DNA of 8,738 bases. It comes from JALOOE01 sp964423545. GTDB lineage: Bacteria > Chloroflexota > Anaerolineae > CG2-30-64-16. The stretch spans positions 1 through 8,738 of the forward strand of contig CAYRFV010000240.1 of assembly GCA_964423545.1 (NCBI GenBank). Direction: 5' to 3'. Shown here piece by piece: positions 1-6,670 of this stretch. Made by a program: the position numbers and the translations under genes. The number at the start of each line of letters is the position of its first letter. Position 1 is the first letter of the stretch. The notes under the pieces are model-generated. The model saw only the letters and a list, made by a program, of their open reading frames with translations, was not told the origin of the DNA and ran no database searches.

Positions 1-672
1 GTCCTGGCTCCCGAACTGCCCGGCGCGCTGGATCTGATCTCCCGACTCTCCGCGCTCGGCATCGTGCCGGCTGTCGGTCACAGCTCGGCAACAGACGAAC
101 AGGTGGAAGCTGCCATGCGCGCCGGCCTGCGCCACGTGACGCATCTCTGGAGCGCCATGTCGAGCACCGTGCGCAAGGGGCCGTGGCGCAAGCCTGGGGT
201 GCTGGAGGCGGCGTTAGTCTTCGACGGCCTGAACGTCGAGATGATCGCGGACAATCGGCATCTCCCATTCACCCTGATGAAGCTGGCCACCAAGTGCATC
301 GATCCGGACCACCTGTGCATCGTGTCGGATGCAACGAACGGCGCCGGCCTGCCGCAGGGGGTCCGCTACCGCATGGGCAGCATGGAGTACGTGGTCGGCG
401 ACGGCGTGGGCATGATGCTCGACAACACGGCCTTTGCAGGCAGCACCACGCTGCTCAACCAGATGATCCCGATCTTGCGCGATGTGGTGGGTGTGCCGCT
501 TGTTGAGGCGGTGCGCATGGCCACGTTGACTCCCGCCCACGCCGTCGGTGTGGACGCCATCGCCGGCAGCATCGCACCAGGCAAACGCGCCGATCTGGCG
601 GTTTTCGACGATGACTTCAGCGCGTGGCGGGTGATGATCGGAGGGCGGTGGACAGCTGACGACAGACGGTAG
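1..672 (+). CDS. nagA: N-acetylglucosamine-6-phosphate deacetylase, 3' part (5' end outside window)
   Basis: This amidohydrolase-superfamily enzyme removes the acetyl group from GlcNAc-6-phosphate, giving glucosamine-6-phosphate for the next gene product, in the cytoplasm. The frame is open from base 1, so the gene begins to the left; the GTG at 64 is internal. About 223 residues remain of a family that is usually near 380. Visible landmarks in order are a GHS zinc-ligand motif (His codon at 79), HLWSAM (His at 142; the family form is HLFNAM), WRKPG (like the phosphate-binding REPG of E. coli), ADNRH (usually ADGxH), SDA with the presumed catalytic Asp at codon 328, an AGST loop, and the C-terminal TPAHAVG...GSIAPGKRADLAVFD signature. 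The S-for-N and DNR substitutions make it a divergent member; a related amino-sugar-phosphate deacetylase such as an AgaA-type enzyme is possible. The following nagB supports the call. Confidence 0.88.
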   Translation, partial: VLAPELPGALDLISRLSALGIVPAVGHSSATDEQVEAAMRAGLRHVTHLWSAMSSTVRKGPWRKPGVLEAALVFDGLNVEMIADNRHLPFTLMKLATKCIDPDHLCIVSDATNGAGLPQGVRYRMGSMEYVVGDGVGMMLDNTAFAGSTTLLNQMIPILRDVVGVPLVEAVRMATLTPAHAVGVDAIAGSIAPGKRADLAVFDDDFSAWRVMIGGRWTADDRR

Positions 673-677
673 ACGAA

Positions 678-693
678 GATGGCGGCAGCCATC
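678..693 (+). other. Small hairpin in the nagA-nagB spacer
   Basis: A perfect 6-bp stem (GATGGC pairing with GCCATC) with a 4-nt GGCA loop starts 6 bases after the nagA stop codon. No T-run follows, so it does not look like an efficient intrinsic terminator. It could be an mRNA stability or processing element between the two cistrons, or chance in GC-rich DNA. Confidence 0.35.
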
Positions 694-718
694 CCACGCC
701 TATCATCGCTCATCTACT

Positions 719-723
719 GGAGG
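719..723 (+). promoter_or_regulatory. Ribosome binding site of nagB
   Basis: GGAGG lies 8 bases before the ATG at 732. This spacing favours 732 over the second in-frame ATG at 738. Confidence 0.7.
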
Positions 724-731
724 CGTTATCT

Positions 732-1508
732 ATGATCATGCCAATTCGGACCGCGCAGTACGGCGCCCTGCGCACCAGCATCTATGCCACGAATGCCGCC
801 ATGGGCGAGGCGGCCGCCGATGAGGCGCGCAACATCATCGCCTCGGCAATCAACGCAAAGGGGCGCGCCAACATCATCCTGGCAACCGGCAACTCCCAGC
901 TCACCTTCCTCCACGCCCTCCGCGGGCTTCCCGGAATCGACTGGAAAGCGGTGAAGGTCTTCCACATGGACGAGTATGTGGGCATCGACCCGCAGCACCC
1001 GGCCAGCTTCCCGCTCTTTCTGCGCCAGCACATTCTGGAAGCAGTCAAGCCCGGCGCGTTCCACCCGGTGCCTGGCCAGGCAGCTGAAGTCGAGACGGCC
1101 TGCCGTGACTACGAGGCGCTGCTGCGCGCACATCCGGCCGATCTGTGCGCGATGGGCATCGGCGAAAACGGCCACATCGCGTTCAATGATCCGCCCTTCG
1201 CGGATTTCGATGATCCGGTCTGGGTCAAGATCGTGGCGCTGGATGAGCGGTCGCGGCGGCAGCAGGTGGGCGAGGGCCATTTCAAGACACTCGCCGAAGT
1301 GCCTACACATGCCATCACACTTACCATCCCGGCGTTGCTTTCGGCAAAGCGCATCCTGTGCATCGTGCCGGAGGCGCGCAAGGCCGAGGCGGTGGAACGG
1401 TCGCTGCTCGGCCCGATCACCGAGGCGTGTCCCGCGTCGATCCTGCGGCAGGTCAGCCACGCCCACCTGCTGCTGGATGCCGACTCGGCAATGCGGCTGA
1501 AGCCGTGA
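732..1508 (+). CDS. nagB: Glucosamine-6-phosphate deaminase
   Basis: This enzyme isomerises and deaminates glucosamine-6-phosphate to fructose-6-phosphate and ammonia, the last dedicated step of amino-sugar catabolism, in the cytoplasm. The 258 residues match the family length (E. coli NagB is 266). Signatures are a sugar-phosphate-binding ATGNSQ loop near residue 52, FHMDEYVG (Asp80, Glu81; Asp80 corresponds to the proton-transfer Asp72 of E. coli), HPASF, and the active-site loop MGIGENGHIAFNDPP at 141-155 with the ring-opening His148. Relative to the E. coli Asp141-His143-Glu148 triad, this protein has Asn146 and Asp153, a variant I also associate with other NagB-like branches. It follows nagA after a 59-bp spacer with a good Shine-Dalgarno, and its stop is 4 bp from the next start. 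A 6-phosphogluconolactonase-like relative is less likely given the MDEY and GHIAFN motifs. Confidence 0.92.
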   Translation: MIMPIRTAQYGALRTSIYATNAAMGEAAADEARNIIASAINAKGRANIILATGNSQLTFLHALRGLPGIDWKAVKVFHMDEYVGIDPQHPASFPLFLRQHILEAVKPGAFHPVPGQAAEVETACRDYEALLRAHPADLCAMGIGENGHIAFNDPPFADFDDPVWVKIVALDERSRRQQVGEGHFKTLAEVPTHAITLTIPALLSAKRILCIVPEARKAEAVERSLLGPITEACPASILRQVSHAHLLLDADSAMRLKP

Positions 1509-1512
1509 TGTC

Positions 1513-2133
1513 ATGACATCGATTCCCGGCCCTGCCTACCGCATCGTCACGGCGCGCCTGGTGATCCGCTGTTGGCAGCCGGCCGATGCGTCGCTGCTCA
1601 AGGCGGCCATCGACGCCAGCATCGAACACTTGCTGCCGTGGATGCCCTGGGCTGCCAATGAGCCGACCGACATCGAGACGAAGATCGCCCTGATCCGCCG
1701 CTTCCGGGGCCAGTTTGACCTCGGTCAGGACTTCGTCTACGGCATCTTCGATCGCGAGGAGACACAAGTACTCGGCGGGACAGGCCTCCACACACGGCTC
1801 GGCGCCGACGCACGCGAGATCGGCTATTGGGTGCGCGCCGACCGGATCAACCGGGGTATTGCCACGGAGACCGCCGGCGCGCTCACGCGGGTGGCGTTCG
1901 AGATCGACCGTCTTGACCGCGTGGAAATCCATTGCGATGCGGACAATGTGCGCAGCGCGGCGGTGCCGCGCAAACTAGGCTACACTCACGAGGCCACGCT
2001 GCGCCGGCGCCGCGTCGCGGGCAAGGTGCGCGATACGATGGTATGGACGCTGCTGGCGGATGACTACGCAGGCAGCAGCGCTGCGAGCGTTCCCATCGAG
2101 GCGTTCGATGCGATCGGAAGGAGGCTGCTATGA
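1513..2133 (+). CDS. GNAT-family N-acetyltransferase, RimJ/RimL type
   Basis: This is a 206-residue acetyl-CoA-dependent acetyltransferase. It begins with the beta-strand TARLVIRCWQPADA, continues with HLLPWMPWA, which is typical of RimJ/RimL-like proteins, and then GGTGLHTRLG and EIGYWV. The acetyl-CoA pyrophosphate-binding stretch RINRGIATE lies at 111-119, followed by the DADNVRSAAVPRKLGY segment that closes the GNAT fold. RimJ and RimL acetylate ribosomal-protein N termini, but most homologues of this sort act on unknown amines, including antibiotics and sugar amines, so no substrate is assigned. It starts 4 bp after nagB with no clear Shine-Dalgarno, which suggests translational coupling. 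Its stop overlaps the next start by four bases (ATGA). The last 20 or so residues extend past the usual fold and have no recognisable motif. Confidence 0.85.
   Translation: MTSIPGPAYRIVTARLVIRCWQPADASLLKAAIDASIEHLLPWMPWAANEPTDIETKIALIRRFRGQFDLGQDFVYGIFDREETQVLGGTGLHTRLGADAREIGYWVRADRINRGIATETAGALTRVAFEIDRLDRVEIHCDADNVRSAAVPRKLGYTHEATLRRRRVAGKVRDTMVWTLLADDYAGSSAASVPIEAFDAIGRRLL
2118..2124 (+). promoter_or_regulatory. Ribosome binding site of the PLDc_N-type gene
   Basis: AAGGAGG, close to a consensus Shine-Dalgarno, sits 5 bases before the ATG at 2130 and inside the end of the GNAT gene. It gives strong support that the small membrane-protein gene is translated. Confidence 0.75.
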
Positions 2134-2408
2134 ACCGCAAGTTCGGGAAACCCTCGCGAATGTTTCGGCCTGCGCAGCGGGTGCGCTGGGGGGAACTACC
2201 GCCCGCGCAGCGCGCTGCGGGCGTGCTCATCGGGTTGATCCAGTTCAGCCTGCTGATCGCCGCGTTAGTCGATCTGCGCCGACGACCGGCCGAGCAGATC
2301 CGTGGCGACAAACGCATCTGGATGTTCGTGGTCTTCATCAACTGGATCGGCCCGATCAGCTACTTCATGGTGGGACGCCGAAGACAGCAGATCGCAGCGA
2401 CCCGATGA
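2130..2408 (+). CDS. Small two-helix membrane protein, PLDc_N (phospholipase D-nuclease N-terminal) type
   Basis: This 92-residue protein has a basic N terminus, a hydrophobic helix at about 29-47, a polar loop with DLRRRPAEQIRGDKRIW, and a second helix at about 63-81 ending in GPISYFMVGRR. The R-R-P, IRG-K-W and IGPI-Y-GRR pattern is that of the PLDc_N domain, found at the N terminus of cardiolipin synthases and as stand-alone small proteins such as Bacillus YxlE, a negative regulator in the SigY operon. There is no phospholipase D HKD motif, so it has no visible enzymatic activity. It is probably a membrane anchor or regulatory partner. Both ends overlap neighbours by four bases (ATGA), tying its translation to the GNAT and dehydrogenase genes. 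The domain call rests on pattern memory. Confidence 0.75.
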   Translation: MNRKFGKPSRMFRPAQRVRWGELPPAQRAAGVLIGLIQFSLLIAALVDLRRRPAEQIRGDKRIWMFVVFINWIGPISYFMVGRRRQQIAATR

Positions 2409-3367
2409 CGACTTTGCTCCTGAGAGTGAAACCAGACACCCTCGCCCCGAGCGCCAGGGCGACCATCGTTGCGCTCGCACCCGACATGCAGCTCGTCGTG
2501 ACCGACGACGCAGGGCAGATCGAAGCCGTGCTGCCTGAGGTCGAGATCGCTGCCGGGCACATTCCACCCGCTCTGCTCGCCCGCATGCCGAACCTGCGCT
2601 GGTATCAGCAGTGGGGCGCGGGCGCCGACTGGCTGATGCGCCATCCCGATATCGCTGAGCGCGACTTCATGATTACCAATGCGTCCGGCGTCCACGCCAT
2701 TCAGATCAGTGAACACATCCTGGCGCTGCTGCTCGCCTTTGCCCGACGGCTCCCGCAGGCGATGCGCGCCCAACTGCGCGGCGAATGGGAGCGGCACGAG
2801 CGGCAAGAGATCTTCGAGTTGGCCGGCAAGACGATGGTTCTGGTCGGCGTGGGCGCAATCGGGAGGCGGACGGCTGCGCTGGCTGCCGCACTGGATGTGC
2901 GCGTGATCGGTGTGAGGCGTGACGCGGCCGATACGGCGCCGGGCGTCGAGCGGATGATCGGCCCCGATCGTCTGGCCGACGTGCTGCCCGACGCCGATTT
3001 CGTCGTGCTGACCGTCCCGCTCACGCGGGAGACGCGCCACATGATCGGCGAGCGAGAGCTTCGGCTCATGAAGCGAACGGCCCATATCGTCAATATCGGC
3101 CGCGGCGGCACAATCGATGAAGCGGCGCTGATCCGTGCGCTGCGCGACGGGTGGATCGCTGGGGCGGGCTTGGATGTCTTCGAAAAGGAGCCGCTGCCCC
3201 CCGATTCACCGCTGTGGGGCATGGAAAACGTGCTCATCACCGCGCACTATGCGGGCGCAACGCCGCACTACGAAGAACGGGCGCTTGTGATCTTCCTGGA
3301 CAACCTGCGCCGCTACAGGGCCGGCGAGCCGCTGCGCAACGTGGTGGACAAGACCCTGGGATACTGA
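2405..3367 (+). CDS. D-2-hydroxyacid dehydrogenase (NAD(P)-dependent)
   Basis: This 320-residue cytoplasmic oxidoreductase interconverts a D-2-hydroxyacid and the 2-keto acid. The start at 2405 (MTTLLLRV) forms an ATGA overlap with the previous stop; an upstream extension of the open frame to 2060 only reads through other genes and is not used. The Rossmann motif GVGAIG is at 148-153. The catalytic Arg is R233 in NIGRGGTIDE, Glu is E262 in DVFEKEPLPPDSPLW, and His is H281 in ITAHYAG. The dinucleotide-binding strand ends in VIGVRRD (R171, R172) instead of an acidic residue, which in this family suggests NADPH preference and a glyoxylate/hydroxypyruvate-reductase-like role. The usual PH of the His motif is AH here. 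Substrate is unknown; D-lactate, glycerate and sugar-acid derivatives are all possible. It sits 2 bp before the transporter gene. Confidence 0.88.
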   Translation: MTTLLLRVKPDTLAPSARATIVALAPDMQLVVTDDAGQIEAVLPEVEIAAGHIPPALLARMPNLRWYQQWGAGADWLMRHPDIAERDFMITNASGVHAIQISEHILALLLAFARRLPQAMRAQLRGEWERHERQEIFELAGKTMVLVGVGAIGRRTAALAAALDVRVIGVRRDAADTAPGVERMIGPDRLADVLPDADFVVLTVPLTRETRHMIGERELRLMKRTAHIVNIGRGGTIDEAALIRALRDGWIAGAGLDVFEKEPLPPDSPLWGMENVLITAHYAGATPHYEERALVIFLDNLRRYRAGEPLRNVVDKTLGY

Positions 3368-3369
3368 AT

Positions 3370-4818
3370 ATGAGCAACATCGATCGACGAGCGATCCTCA
3401 TCCTTTCCACCGTGGCAGCCTTCATGACCGCCTTCATGGGCTCCGCGACGAATATTGCGCTGCCGACCATCGGTCGGGAGTTCGCGATGGATGCCGTCCT
3501 GCTGAGCTGGGTGGCCATGGCCTACACGCTGGCAGCGGCCATGTTCCTTCTCCCCTCCGGTCGGCTCGGTGATATCCTCGGACGCAAGCGGATCTTCACC
3601 TTCGGCGTGGGCGGATACGTCATCACATCGCTGCTGGTGGGATTCTCGCTTTCTGGCGCCATGCTGGTCGTCACGCGCTTTTTCCAGGGCGCGTGCGCAG
3701 CCATGATGTTCGGCACGAGCGCGGCCATGCTCACCTCGGCCTATCCGCCGGGGGAGCGCGGCCGGGTGTTAGGCATCAACACGGCCGCCGTCTACACCGG
3801 CCTGTCGGTTGGGCCATTTGTCGGCGGCCTGATGACCCAGGCGCTCGGCTGGCGCAGCATCTTCCTGGTCGGAGCCCTCCTCGGTCTGGTTGTCGTGGGA
3901 CTTGTGATGTTGCGCGTGAAGGTTGAATGGGCAGACGCGCGCGGCGAGCACTTCGATACGCGCGGCGCGATCATCTACGGGATTGCCATCGTCTCGTTCA
4001 TCTACGGCCTGTCGCTGCTGCCCAAGCTCGAGGGCGCAGCGTTGATTGCGTTTGGCCTCGCAATGGGCGCCGGCTTCGTGCGTTGGGAGAGCAGCACCCA
4101 CGAGCCGCTGCTCAACATGGACCTTTTCCGCCACAATCGGGTGTTCGCCATGTCCAACCTGGCCGCGCTGATCAACTACAGCGCCACGGCCGCCGTCGGC
4201 TTCCTGCTCAGCCTCTATTTGCAATACATCAAGGCGCTCAGCCCGCAGCAGGCCGGGCTGGTGCTGATCGCCCAGCCGGTCGTGCAGGCCGCGTTCTCGC
4301 CGCTGGCCGGCCGCCTCTCCGACCGGCTGGAGTCGCGCGTCGTCTCGTCAGCCGGCATGGGGCTGACGACGGTCGGCCTGGCGCTGCTGATCTTCCTGAC
4401 CGCAACCACGCCGTTCTGGTACATCCTGCTGAGCCTGATCTTGTTGGGGTTCGGCTTCGCCCTCTTCTCATCGCCGAACACGAACGCGGTCATGGGCGCG
4501 GTGGAGCGGAAGCTGCTGGGTGTGGCGTCGGCGACGGTGGGCACGATGCGCACCATCGGCATGATGCTCAGCCTCGGCATCGCCACCCTGATCTTCGCGA
4601 TCGTGATCGGCCGCGTCCAGATCACGCCGGAATACTACGAGGCTTTCCTCACCAGTGTCAGACTGGCGTTCACCATCTTCACGGCCGCCTGTTTCGGCGG
4701 CATCTTCGCATCGCTGGCGCGCGGCAAAATGCATGGAACGACGGCGGATGATCGGCGATCCACGGCAGAAGACGGAGGGCGGAGAGCGGATGATCACGGG
4801 TTGGCCCACAGGGGTTGA
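3370..4818 (+). CDS. MFS transporter, DHA2 (EmrB/QacA-like) type
   Basis: This 482-residue inner-membrane protein has many hydrophobic segments, probably 12 to 14 helices. MFS motif A is GRLGDILGRKR at 64-74, and the motif C-like SVGPFVGGLMTQALGWRSIFLV occupies about 146-167, as in drug:H+ antiporters of the DHA2 family. The TM1 segment reads FMGSATNIALPTI, where drug exporters usually have an Asp a few residues before the NxALP; that acidic residue is absent (Met23 aligns there). The substrate is open: sugar or acid uptake, or efflux. It begins 2 bp after the dehydrogenase stop. The longer open frame from 3151 overlaps the dehydrogenase and lacks membrane character, so it is rejected. The hydrophilic tail (from about residue 455) ends inside the next gene, overlapping it by 29 bp. 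Confidence 0.87.
   Translation: MSNIDRRAILILSTVAAFMTAFMGSATNIALPTIGREFAMDAVLLSWVAMAYTLAAAMFLLPSGRLGDILGRKRIFTFGVGGYVITSLLVGFSLSGAMLVVTRFFQGACAAMMFGTSAAMLTSAYPPGERGRVLGINTAAVYTGLSVGPFVGGLMTQALGWRSIFLVGALLGLVVVGLVMLRVKVEWADARGEHFDTRGAIIYGIAIVSFIYGLSLLPKLEGAALIAFGLAMGAGFVRWESSTHEPLLNMDLFRHNRVFAMSNLAALINYSATAAVGFLLSLYLQYIKALSPQQAGLVLIAQPVVQAAFSPLAGRLSDRLESRVVSSAGMGLTTVGLALLIFLTATTPFWYILLSLILLGFGFALFSSPNTNAVMGAVERKLLGVASATVGTMRTIGMMLSLGIATLIFAIVIGRVQITPEYYEAFLTSVRLAFTIFTAACFGGIFASLARGKMHGTTADDRRSTAEDGGRRADDHGLAHRG
4774..4786 (+). promoter_or_regulatory. Purine-rich ribosome binding region of the alpha/beta hydrolase
   Basis: GGAGGG at 4774-4779 and GGAGAG at 4781-4786 lie within the end of the transporter gene. 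The second GGAG is 5 bases before the ATG at 4790. They favour 4790 over the upstream in-frame ATGs at 4733 and 4748. Confidence 0.55.
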
Positions 4819-5710
4819 GACGATCACCTGTCTCAGCCGCGCGGATGGGAGCAGCCAGCCGGCCGCGTTCTATCATTCGGGCACGGCTGGCGCAAAGCCG
4901 CTGCTGGTTGCGCTGCACACCTGGTCGTACGACTTCGATCAGGAGATGAGCATCCCCTACGCCGCGTGGTGCAAGGCCCACGACTGGATTCTGGTGGCGC
5001 CGAGCTTCCGCGGGCCGAACCACGGGCCGGAGGCGACAGGTTCTGAACTGGCGGTTCAGGATGTGCTGGACGCTGTCACGGCTGCCGAAGCGCGCGCACC
5101 CGTCGATGCGACGCGCCTTTATCTGGTCGGCGTGTCGGGCGGCGGGCATATGGCGCTCTTGATGGCGGGCCGCGCGCCCGAGCGCTGGACCGCGGTTTCG
5201 GCCTGGGCGCCGATCGCCGACCTGGCGGCCTGGCATGCGGAATGTCGCGCGGCAGGTCGCCCCTATGCCCGCGACCTCGAACGTTCATGCGGGGGCGCGC
5301 CGGGTGACAGCCCGGCGGTCGATGCACAATACCGCGCGCGTTCCCCCCTCACGCATCTCCATCGGGGCATCCGCACGCCGATCGATATCAACGCAGGCAT
5401 CCTCGACGGCCACACGGGGAGTGTGCCGGTGAGTCACGCGCTGCACGCTTACAATGCGCTCGCCGCGCCGGCCGATCGGATCAGCGAAGCAGATACCGCC
5501 TATTTTGTCGAGCATGCTGCCGTGCCGCCGAGTTTGCGCGGCGACTTCAACGACCCGCTCTACGGCGAGAAGCGGGTCCTCTTCCGCCGCCAGAGCGGCA
5601 GTGTTCGCATCACCCTTTTCGACGGCGGACACGACATTGTCTACGAAGCTGCGCTGAACTGGCTCGCAAATGATCCAGAGGGCCGTAGATTCCTGATTGA
5701 TCTTGCCTGA
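4790..5710 (+). CDS. Alpha/beta hydrolase, prolyl-oligopeptidase (S9)-like
   Basis: This 306-residue hydrolase has no visible signal peptide, so it is probably cytoplasmic. The core begins with PLLVALHTWSYDF (oxyanion strand), then WILVAPSFRGPNHG. The nucleophile elbow is GVSGGG at 114-119 (Ser116). The acidic residue is probably Asp206 in GILDGHTGS and the base is His281 in DGGHDIVYE, a complete Ser-Asp-His triad in the correct order. Homologues are labelled prolyl oligopeptidase-family serine peptidases or esterases. A free-standing catalytic domain lacking the beta-propeller, as here, usually fits an esterase or deacylase acting on small molecules, but the substrate cannot be read. It overlaps the transporter gene by 29 bp and precedes the phosphotriesterase-like gene by 14 bp, so the three are probably co-expressed. 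Confidence 0.82.
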   Translation: MITGWPTGVETITCLSRADGSSQPAAFYHSGTAGAKPLLVALHTWSYDFDQEMSIPYAAWCKAHDWILVAPSFRGPNHGPEATGSELAVQDVLDAVTAAEARAPVDATRLYLVGVSGGGHMALLMAGRAPERWTAVSAWAPIADLAAWHAECRAAGRPYARDLERSCGGAPGDSPAVDAQYRARSPLTHLHRGIRTPIDINAGILDGHTGSVPVSHALHAYNALAAPADRISEADTAYFVEHAAVPPSLRGDFNDPLYGEKRVLFRRQSGSVRITLFDGGHDIVYEAALNWLANDPEGRRFLIDLA

Positions 5711-5714
5711 CATG

Positions 5715-5719
5715 GGAGG
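5715..5719 (+). promoter_or_regulatory. Ribosome binding site of the phosphotriesterase-family gene
   Basis: GGAGG sits 5 bases before the ATG at 5725, entirely inside the 14-bp spacer after the hydrolase stop codon, and fixes the start. Confidence 0.75.
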
Positions 5720-5724
5720 ACCAG

Positions 5725-6642
5725 ATGCCGCACTTGATCACGACATTGGGACCTAGATCCGCCCGAGAGTTGGGGATGCTCCTGCCACACGAGCATGTCT
5801 TCGTGGACCTGCGCACGCCGGACAAGCCCGGATACGCCCAGGCAAAGGCGGCGGAGGTCATCGCATTGATGGGGCCCGAGATCGAGAAGGCCAAAGCGCT
5901 GGGCGTCACGGGTCTGGTCGAGTGCAGCGCGCTCGGCGTGGGCCGCCGAGCCGACATTCTCAAGGCCGTCTCCGAGGCGACCGGCTTCCCGATCGTCGTC
6001 CCCACCGGCATCTATCGCGAGCCGTGGGTGCCGGCCTGGGCGCACGTGGCCAGCGAGGATGTGCTGGCGCTCTGGATGGAGCGCGAGCTATCGGGTGAGA
6101 TCGAGCGCACCGGCGTACAGGCAGGCTGGATCAAGCTCAGCGCAGGCGACGATGGGATCACGCCCTGCGAGGCCAAGATCCTGCGCGCGGCCGCGAGAGC
6201 GTCGCTGGCGACAGGTGCAGTGATCGGCAGCCACACGATCCGCGGCCGCGTCGTGCGCGATCAACTCGACACGATCGAGCGGGCCGGGCTGTCACCCCAG
6301 CGCTTCATCTGGATTCATGCCCAGAATGAAGACGACTTCGGCATCAACCTGGAGGCCGCTCGCCGGGGCGCGTGGATCGAATACGACGGCATCGGCGGAG
6401 GGAAGAGCGACGGATTCTATCTCGACCGCGTCCAACGCATGCTCGATGCCGGTCACGGCGACCAGGTGATGCTCAGCATGGACCGGGGCTGGTACGATCC
6501 GGCCCAGCCGGGCGGCGGCAAGCCGCGACCCTTCACCTATCTGGGCGAGACCTTTCTGCCGAAGCTTGCCTCGGCCGGCGTCGACGACGCGACAATCCAC
6601 CGGCTCACCCGCGACAACCCGTTCCGCGCCTTTGCCCGGTGA
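5725..6642 (+). CDS. Phosphotriesterase-family metal-dependent hydrolase
   Basis: This is a 305-residue TIM-barrel enzyme of the amidohydrolase superfamily, about the size of E. coli Php. The binuclear metal site is complete: HEH with His22 and His24, the bridging (normally carboxylated) Lys137 in GWIKLSAG, His170 in GSHT, His198 in IHAQNE, and the catalytic Asp253 in MDRGWYDP. Order and approximate spacing match phosphotriesterases and the related lactonases. Most members of this family without known pesticide exposure are lactonases or sugar-lactone or ester hydrolases; true phosphotriesterase activity is rare, so a lactonase or carbohydrate-derivative hydrolase is the better guess. No signal peptide is visible, unlike secreted phosphotriesterases. 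It is the last gene of the tightly packed run and is followed by the only long spacer. Confidence 0.88.
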   Translation: MPHLITTLGPRSARELGMLLPHEHVFVDLRTPDKPGYAQAKAAEVIALMGPEIEKAKALGVTGLVECSALGVGRRADILKAVSEATGFPIVVPTGIYREPWVPAWAHVASEDVLALWMERELSGEIERTGVQAGWIKLSAGDDGITPCEAKILRAAARASLATGAVIGSHTIRGRVVRDQLDTIERAGLSPQRFIWIHAQNEDDFGINLEAARRGAWIEYDGIGGGKSDGFYLDRVQRMLDAGHGDQVMLSMDRGWYDPAQPGGGKPRPFTYLGETFLPKLASAGVDDATIHRLTRDNPFRAFAR

Positions 6643-6670
6643 GGCGCACGCACACACAACCGTCGCGACA

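Noticed and set aside
726..1514. A 262-codon open frame on the minus strand covering all of nagB
   Set aside because: It mirrors a confidently identified gene, has no recognisable domain, and is the usual effect of codon bias in GC-rich DNA.
2060..2404. N-terminal extension of the dehydrogenase frame
   Set aside because: It overlaps the GNAT and PLDc_N-type genes, its translation is low-complexity Arg/Ala-rich, and the ATGA overlap at 2405 gives the natural family start.
2360..3085. A 241-codon minus-strand open frame across the dehydrogenase gene
   Set aside because: It is antisense to a gene with complete catalytic motifs; composition is rich in His, Arg and Gln with no family pattern.
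3151..3369. N-terminal extension of the MFS frame
   Set aside because: It lies over the conserved 3' end of the dehydrogenase and encodes no membrane-like or signal sequence.
3927..4751. A 274-codon plus-strand open frame within the transporter
   Set aside because: Its Arg/His-rich translation resembles an out-of-frame shadow; the transporter frame has clear helices and MFS motifs throughout.
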